Shown: one piece after another, positions 59,757-64,000 of the stretch
Numbering within the stretch: the stretch's first letter is position 1
How the letters are laid out: each line of letters starts with the position of its first letter
Source of the DNA: Hyphomicrobiales bacterium
GTDB lineage: Bacteria > Pseudomonadota > Alphaproteobacteria > Rhizobiales > MH13
Reading direction: 5' to 3'
DNA length: 64,000 nt
Assembly: GCA_017642935.1 (NCBI GenBank)
Contig: JAEPOK010000002.1
Span: 682,001 to 746,000, forward strand
The notes under the pieces: generated by a model
What the model was told of the DNA's origin: nothing
The model's input: only the letters and a program-made list of their open reading frames with translations
Database searches by the model: none
Program-made: the position numbers and the translations under genes

Positions 59757-60397
59757 CGCGCGCCGGTCTTCTCCAGCACGACCACGCGACAGGTCTGGCC
59801 GATGCGGCCAAAATGGGTCGCCTTGGAGTGCATACACACTGTGATGAGGCCGTCGGCCACCATTTGGTCGATGGCCTCCTCGAAGTTCAGCTTTTCCCAC
59901 GCCGCGTCATAGACATTTAGCGCGAAGAGCCCGCCCGGCTTGATCACATCGAGCACGGGTCGTAGCGCCTCCGGTCCCACATGGCCAAGCGTGTAAAGAC
60001 CGCTTGAAACAGCCGCATCATAGTGACCGGCCAGAAAGGGCAATGGTTTGGTGGCGTCTGCGGTTTGCAGCGTCTGGTAGAGCCGGGTCTTACCCGCCTC
60101 GGCCAACATCTTTGCCGAAAGATCGAACCCGTCGAGCTTCGCCTTTGGCAGCCGTGTGAGCACCGCTTTAGCGGTCAGACCGGTGCCGCATCCCGCATCC
60201 AGCAGAGTTGGGCTTTCCAGCTTCAAATGGTTGCACAGCGCATCAGCGACCAGCTCCGGCGCACGGTAACCGAGCGCGCCGACCAACCCGTTATAGGTGC
60301 CAGGCAGGCGATTGTAGAGCAGCGCGAAGGCCTGAACGACCGCGTCAAAGGGTTTCGCCTTGCGCGGCGAGGTCGATGGGGAGGAGGGACCTGGCAT
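59753..60397 (-). CDS. Class I SAM-dependent methyltransferase
   Basis: The 214-residue product has LLDAGCGTGLTAKAVL as motif I, LDGFDLSAKMLAEAG as motif II, YDAAVSSGLYTLGHVG and IKPGGLFALNVYDAAW. It belongs to the Williams-Beuren-type methyltransferase group by general pattern. The target is unknown. It is a single gene, convergent with the secreted Cys-rich protein gene. Confidence 0.87.
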   Translation of the reverse strand: MPGPSSPSTSPRKAKPFDAVVQAFALLYNRLPGTYNGLVGALGYRAPELVADALCNHLKLESPTLLDAGCGTGLTAKAVLTRLPKAKLDGFDLSAKMLAEAGKTRLYQTLQTADATKPLPFLAGHYDAAVSSGLYTLGHVGPEALRPVLDVIKPGGLFALNVYDAAWEKLNFEEAIDQMVADGLITVCMHSKATHFGRIGQTCRVVVLEKTGAR

Positions 60398-60482
60398 GGC
60401 CCATCCTTTCCCATTCTTCCGCTTAGGTCAAAACGCTCGTCGCGCTTTGCGCGATAGGCCGCACCTGCTTACGTTGGCGTCA

Positions 60483-60854
60483 TCACATGGAATAGAAGAA
60501 CTCTTCACGGACGATCTTCCCATCCTTGACCGTGTAGATAGCCACCTCGTCCATGGGGAAGCTCTCGCCGGATTCTTTCACGATGGCCTCGCCCTTGAAC
60601 AACAGCGCGAACTTGTCCGGCTGGTGCGGGTAGGGGCCAAGCACCTCCATGGATTTCACCTCCATGGTGTTGTTCCAATAATCGTGCTTGCCGCGAATGG
60701 CCTCCAAGCCCTCGAAAACCTGCGGACCGCCGCCTGGCTGGGCCAGCGCTTCGACCGAAACGGCGTCCTCGGCATAAAGCGTGCTGAGGCCTTCTTCGTC
60801 GGTCCCGTTGCGGCAATGGCCGGCCAGAGCGTCGGCGATCTCTTGCAATGTCAT
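60483..60854 (-). CDS. SnoaL/NTF2-like small protein
   Basis: The product is 123 residues from the ATG at 60854, preceded by GGGGAGAG. MTLQEIADALAGHCRNG, the LYAEDAVSVEALAQPGGGPQ block, IRGKHDYWNN and the final YTVKDGKIVREEFFYSM give the NTF2-like fold of SnoaL-type proteins. Most have unknown substrates. A longer frame to 61370 overlaps the AEC transporter and is not credible. Confidence 0.88.
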   Translation of the reverse strand: MTLQEIADALAGHCRNGTDEEGLSTLYAEDAVSVEALAQPGGGPQVFEGLEAIRGKHDYWNNTMEVKSMEVLGPYPHQPDKFALLFKGEAIVKESGESFPMDEVAIYTVKDGKIVREEFFYSM

Positions 60855-60971
60855 GGTTTCTCTCCCCGATGGATGCAGATAGCGGCCGCAGCATGCCACA
60901 GGCAGGCGCGTTGTCACTGCACAGACGCGTGAGCGCTTGCGCCTCCTGACAGGTGGTGCCACAGGAAGGCC

Positions 60972-61916
60972 ATGTCGCTTCTTGCCATTGTTCTCCCCGT
61001 TTTCGGCCTGATTGCCATCGGTTTTACCGCCGCACGCACCGGGCTCATCAAGGACCATGTCGGCGACGGGCTTTCTGACTTTGTTTTCACCGTCGCCGTC
61101 CCCTGTCTTCTGTTCAAGACGCTGGCGAGGGCCGACGTTCCTGAAGCCTCGCCTTGGGCCTATTGGGCGGTCTATTTCGCGGCCGTGATCGTTGTTTGGG
61201 CGAGCGCCCATCTTGTAGTGACGCGCGGGTTCGGACGCGACAAACCAACCGGCACGGTGGCCGGCTTCTCCGCCGCGCAGGCGAACACCGTTCTCATCGG
61301 CATCCCGCTGATTCTCACCACCTATGGCGATGCCGGGCGGGTGCCGATCTTCTTGCTGATCGCGATCCATCTGCCGATCATGATGAGTGCGGCCACTTTG
61401 TCGATTGAACTAGGCGGGTCCGAGCGCGGTAATTTTGGTGAGACCGTTCGCAAGCTTGCTATCTCCATCTTCACCCATCCGATCATCATCGGCATTCTGC
61501 TGGGGTTGGCGTGGCGCTTCACCGGCTGGACCATTCCGCCGATACCGTTCCAGATCTTGGATATGCTGGGGTCAACCGCCGTGCCCTGCGCGCTGTTCTC
61601 CGCTGGGATGGCACTCAAACGTTATGGATTGGCCGGTGATCTGCGCATCACGCTGACGGTGAGTTTCCTGAAGCTCATCGTTCAGCCGGGCCTGGTGTTC
61701 CTGTTTGGCGCTTTTGTGTTGCAGTTGCCGCAGATTTGGCTCGGCGCGGCAGTGCTCTTTGCGGCCTGCCCGTCAGGGATCAACGCCTATCTGCTCGCCA
61801 ATCGCTACGGCACGGGCGTGCGCATCGCGTCCTCGTCCATTGCATTATCGACGGCGCTTGCCATCGTTTCGGTGACCGGTTGGCTCTGGGTGCTGACCAG
61901 TTTTGCGCCGGTTTGA
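60972..61916 (+). CDS. AEC (auxin efflux carrier) family transporter
   Basis: The 314-residue product has ten helices. LLAIVLPVFGLIAIGFTAAR at the start, VGDGLSDFVFTVAVPCLLFK, AQANTVLIGIPLILTTYG and the closing ACPSGINAYLLANRYG are AEC family features. The substrate, perhaps a dicarboxylate or malonate, is unknown. It is divergent from the SnoaL-like gene with 117 bases between. Confidence 0.93.
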   Translation: MSLLAIVLPVFGLIAIGFTAARTGLIKDHVGDGLSDFVFTVAVPCLLFKTLARADVPEASPWAYWAVYFAAVIVVWASAHLVVTRGFGRDKPTGTVAGFSAAQANTVLIGIPLILTTYGDAGRVPIFLLIAIHLPIMMSAATLSIELGGSERGNFGETVRKLAISIFTHPIIIGILLGLAWRFTGWTIPPIPFQILDMLGSTAVPCALFSAGMALKRYGLAGDLRITLTVSFLKLIVQPGLVFLFGAFVLQLPQIWLGAAVLFAACPSGINAYLLANRYGTGVRIASSSIALSTALAIVSVTGWLWVLTSFAPV

Positions 61917-62000
61917 TAGGTTCCGGTCGCGCAGTCGTGATTGGTCGCTTTGACTGCGCGCTCTATCTCCTTTCCTCCAAGAAGAACGGGAGGAAAGACC

Positions 62001-62444
62001 ATGCACATGAAACATGCCTTGCGAATGGGTGCCCTGGCTGGTGCGCTTGCCTGCACATCGATTGCAGCGAGTGCGATGGATCATTTGACGCCTGCGCCGG
62101 ACGGGGCTGAGGTTTATTTTATCGCGCCAGAGGGCGGTGCGACCGTGTCCAATCCAGTGAGGGTTCAGTTCGGTCTGCGCGGCATGGGCGTTGCGCCAGC
62201 AGGCGTTGAGCAGATGAACACCGGCCACCATCACCTGCTGATCAATATGCCGCTCGACCAGGTGGATTTGGAAGCAGCGCTGCCGAACGATGATAATCAT
62301 CGTCACTTTGGCGGCGGTCAGACAGAAGTAACGCTGGAGCTGCCTACAGGCACGCACACCATGCAGTTGCTGGTCGGCGACCACAACCACATCCCGCACG
62401 ATCCGCCGATCGTGTCCGACGTGATCACTGTGACGGTGGAGTAG
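62001..62444 (+). CDS. DUF4399 domain secreted protein
   Basis: The product is 147 residues from the ATG at 62001 with GGAGG seven bases upstream. A signal peptide (LRMGALAGALACTSIAASA) precedes the DUF4399 domain: VYFIAPEGGATVSNPVRVQF, GHHHLLINMPLD, DDNHRHFGGGQTEVTLELP and LLVGDHNHIPHDPPI. The many conserved histidines suggest metal binding in the periplasm. It overlaps the end of the convergent gluQRS by 20 bases. Confidence 0.9.
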   Translation: MHMKHALRMGALAGALACTSIAASAMDHLTPAPDGAEVYFIAPEGGATVSNPVRVQFGLRGMGVAPAGVEQMNTGHHHLLINMPLDQVDLEAALPNDDNHRHFGGGQTEVTLELPTGTHTMQLLVGDHNHIPHDPPIVSDVITVTVE

Positions 62445-63303
62445 CCAGCAATTGGGCGATCAGCGCGTTGCGTTCGATGCCGGTACGCCTGACCGACCGC
62501 AAGCTTTTCGCGCCTTCGGATTTGGAAAGCTTGCGGCCATCCTCGCCCAGGATCAGCCGGTGATGATGGTAGATCGGCGCTGGTAGGCCGAGTAGCTCCT
62601 GAAGCAGGCGCTGCACGGACGTCGAGGGCTCAAGATCGAGGCCGCGCACCACATGGGTAACGCCCTGATCAGCATCATCGACGACAACGGCCAGGTGGTA
62701 GGTCGCCGGTCGGTCGCGCCCGCGCAGAAGGATATCGCCCCAAACCGACGGATCGGTCATGGTGGTGACCGGCGCGGAGGTCGGCGATGCAATGCGCTTT
62801 TCGGCGACTTTGCTGACACCGAGCTTCTCCAAAGCCGCCTGCATATCCAGGCGGATGGGCACGTCCCCGGGCATTTCATCGGGACGGTCGGCGCGGTCAC
62901 GGTCGCCGAAGGGGTAGTGCGGGCTGCCGTCCGGATCGCTGCCCCAAGCAATGCCTTCGGCCTTCAGCCCATCAAGCGCGCGGGCGATCTGTGTGCGTGA
63001 GGCCGGCGCTGGATAAGCAAGGCCTTCATCGTAAAGCGCGCCAAGGGCTGCTTCATAGGTGTCCAGATGCTCCGATTGCACCCGCACCGGCTCTTCCCAG
63101 GTGAGCCCGAGCCATTTCAGATCGTCCAAAATGGCCTCGACATACTGCGGACGGGCGCGCGAAAGATCCGTGTCTTCGATGCGAAGCAGTAGCCGTCCAC
63201 CAACCGCTTGCGCCCAACGCTGGCATTCAAGCGCACTTAACGCGTGCCCCAAATGCAGATAGCCATTGGGCGATGGCGCGAATCTCAAGACCGGCTGGCT
63301 CAT
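62425..63303 (-). CDS. gluQ: Glutamyl-Q tRNA(Asp) synthetase
   Basis: The product is 292 residues from the ATG at 63303. RFAPSPNGYLHLGHALSAL carries the HIGH-type motif, LLRIEDTDLSRARP follows, and GRKLSKSEGAKSL is the KMSKS-type motif. It has no anticodon-binding domain, which identifies GluQRS rather than GltX. It attaches glutamate to the queuosine of tRNA-Asp. Its start codon overlaps the start codon of the divergent glycosylase gene at CATG (63301-63304). Confidence 0.93.
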   Translation of the reverse strand: MSQPVLRFAPSPNGYLHLGHALSALECQRWAQAVGGRLLLRIEDTDLSRARPQYVEAILDDLKWLGLTWEEPVRVQSEHLDTYEAALGALYDEGLAYPAPASRTQIARALDGLKAEGIAWGSDPDGSPHYPFGDRDRADRPDEMPGDVPIRLDMQAALEKLGVSKVAEKRIASPTSAPVTTMTDPSVWGDILLRGRDRPATYHLAVVVDDADQGVTHVVRGLDLEPSTSVQRLLQELLGLPAPIYHHHRLILGEDGRKLSKSEGAKSLRSVRRTGIERNALIAQLLATPPSQ

Positions 63304-63946
63304 GTATCGATGCATAGAATGTGACGCGGATGTGGTCGAGGGCCTCATTTCCCTTAGGGCTGCCGACCCTGCACTTCATCTGGCCATGGACGCTGTCGAG
63401 CATGTGCCGCTGCGGCGCTCGACGCCAGATTTTGAAGGGTTGGCGCGGATCGTCATCGCGCAGCAGGTCTCGGTGGCAAGCGCCAAAGCGATCACCGCAC
63501 GCACCATCGATACGCTGGGTGCCCTGGAGGCGCGGCGGTTCTCTGAAGCCGATGACGAGGCGCTGAAAACATGCGGCCTTTCCCGGCCGAAACAACGCAC
63601 CTTGCGCGCCATTGCCGAGGCTTTGCCTGACGACCAGGCCTTCTCCCGGCTCAACGCGCTGGATGTGGCGGCGATTGAAGCGGAATTGGTGACCATCAAA
63701 GGGGTGGGTCCCTGGACCGCACAGATCTATGTGCTCTTCTGCGTCGGCCATGCCGACACCATGCCGGTGGGCGATCTGGCGCTGCAAAAAGCGGCCGCTT
63801 GGGCGCTGGGGCATGAGGAAAGATTGAGTGCCGAAGCTTTGGCGGAGCGCGCGGAGATTTGGTCGCCGTGGCGTGGCGTGGCGGCGCGGCTTTTGTGGTC
63901 GTATCACAGCGTTGTGCAGGACGGCCGCTCGGGAATCGCCATCTAA
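63302..63946 (+). CDS. DNA-3-methyladenine glycosylase, AlkA-like (HhH-GPD)
   Basis: The product is 214 residues from the ATG at 63302. LARIVIAQQVSVASAKAIT is the conserved N-terminal block, LKTCGLSRPKQRTLRAIAE and IKGVGPWTAQIYVLF give the helix-hairpin-helix, and the catalytic aspartate lies in MPVGDLALQKA. It removes alkylated purines from DNA. The beginning, DADVVEGLISLRAADP, matches the family from near the ATG, so the start is probably right although it overlaps the gluQ start. The final 54 bases of the window hold nothing recognisable. Confidence 0.92.
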   Translation: MYRCIECDADVVEGLISLRAADPALHLAMDAVEHVPLRRSTPDFEGLARIVIAQQVSVASAKAITARTIDTLGALEARRFSEADDEALKTCGLSRPKQRTLRAIAEALPDDQAFSRLNALDVAAIEAELVTIKGVGPWTAQIYVLFCVGHADTMPVGDLALQKAAAWALGHEERLSAEALAERAEIWSPWRGVAARLLWSYHSVVQDGRSGIAI

Positions 63947-64000
63947 AACAACTGCATCGGCTGCCCACAACCAGTTCTCGCATGCGGCCAAGTGTGGCTT

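Noticed and set aside
1-64000. tRNA, rRNA, CRISPR, integrase or transposase genes
   Set aside because: None was recognised by eye on either strand; a tRNA or covariance-model scan would settle the RNA genes.

Overview
The window looks like a chromosomal core segment of an alphaproteobacterium of the order Hyphomicrobiales (Rhizobiales), at roughly 60% GC. The case rests on gene order: ctpA-(YibQ-type deacetylase)-rppH, mtgA-rpmF, phaR/phaA-phaB, ftsE-ftsX-ydcF-plsC, argH-lptM-lysA, metX-metW, (chorismate mutase)-hisC-tyrA, and etfB-etfA-hbd beside a rhomboid protease and a PduO-type cobalamin adenosyltransferase are all familiar neighbourhoods in that order. I cannot name the genus. No tRNA, rRNA, CRISPR array, transposase or phage gene was recognised.

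Layout. 1-4.9 kb: envelope and housekeeping genes (CtpA tail, deacetylase, RppH, prenyl synthase, MtgA, L32). 4.9-8.7 kb: an accessory-looking patch with a stand-alone inverse-autotransporter barrel, a translationally coupled secreted protein and a Tat-exported FAD oxidase. 8.7-14.5 kb: gamma-glutamyltransferase, PhaR and PhaAB. 14.5-20.8 kb: EEP hydrolase, a NYN-like protein with a long acidic tail, transporters, glyoxalase II. 20.9-24.1 kb: a sensory patch (H-NOX, degenerate HD-GYP, two tiny LuxR-type regulators, an unknown protein with a very strong ribosome site). 24.4-44.2 kb: methionine, aromatic amino acid, lysine and arginine biosynthesis, cell division (FtsEX), CpdR-like regulator, TIGR02302 protein, TlpA. 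44-52 kb: ETF, hydroxybutyryl-CoA dehydrogenase, rhomboid, cobalamin adenosyltransferase, PagL-like, HIG1, TspO, SDR, BLUF. 52-59.2 kb: ethylmalonyl-CoA (EMC) pathway genes mcd, ccr, ecm. 59-64 kb: methyltransferase, AEC transporter, GluQRS and an AlkA-type glycosylase.

How the genes work together. PhaA and PhaB make acetoacetyl-CoA and (R)-3-hydroxybutyryl-CoA, which feed both polyhydroxybutyrate and the EMC pathway. Ccr, Ecm and Mcd are three EMC enzymes. The adenosyltransferase can supply adenosylcobalamin to Ecm, and ETF takes electrons from Mcd. Upstream of each of these units (phaA/phaR, mcd, ccr, ecm, etfBA-hbd) I find a short palindrome of the form TGCRNYGCA, which I propose as an operator for the PhaR encoded here. 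Separately, three perfect TTAA-N7-TTAA boxes (CtrA-type) lie in intergenic DNA, before a deacetylase, before an uncharacterised 126-residue protein and between ftsE and a zinc-ribbon gene. A CpdR-like regulator, which in other alphaproteobacteria controls CtrA turnover, is also encoded.

The most novel-looking items are the split inverse-autotransporter operon, the H-NOX/degenerate HD-GYP pair followed by twin LuxR-type mini-regulators and an unknown abundant-looking protein, the proposed PhaR-EMC regulon, and several families of hairpin repeats, some with compensatory base changes.
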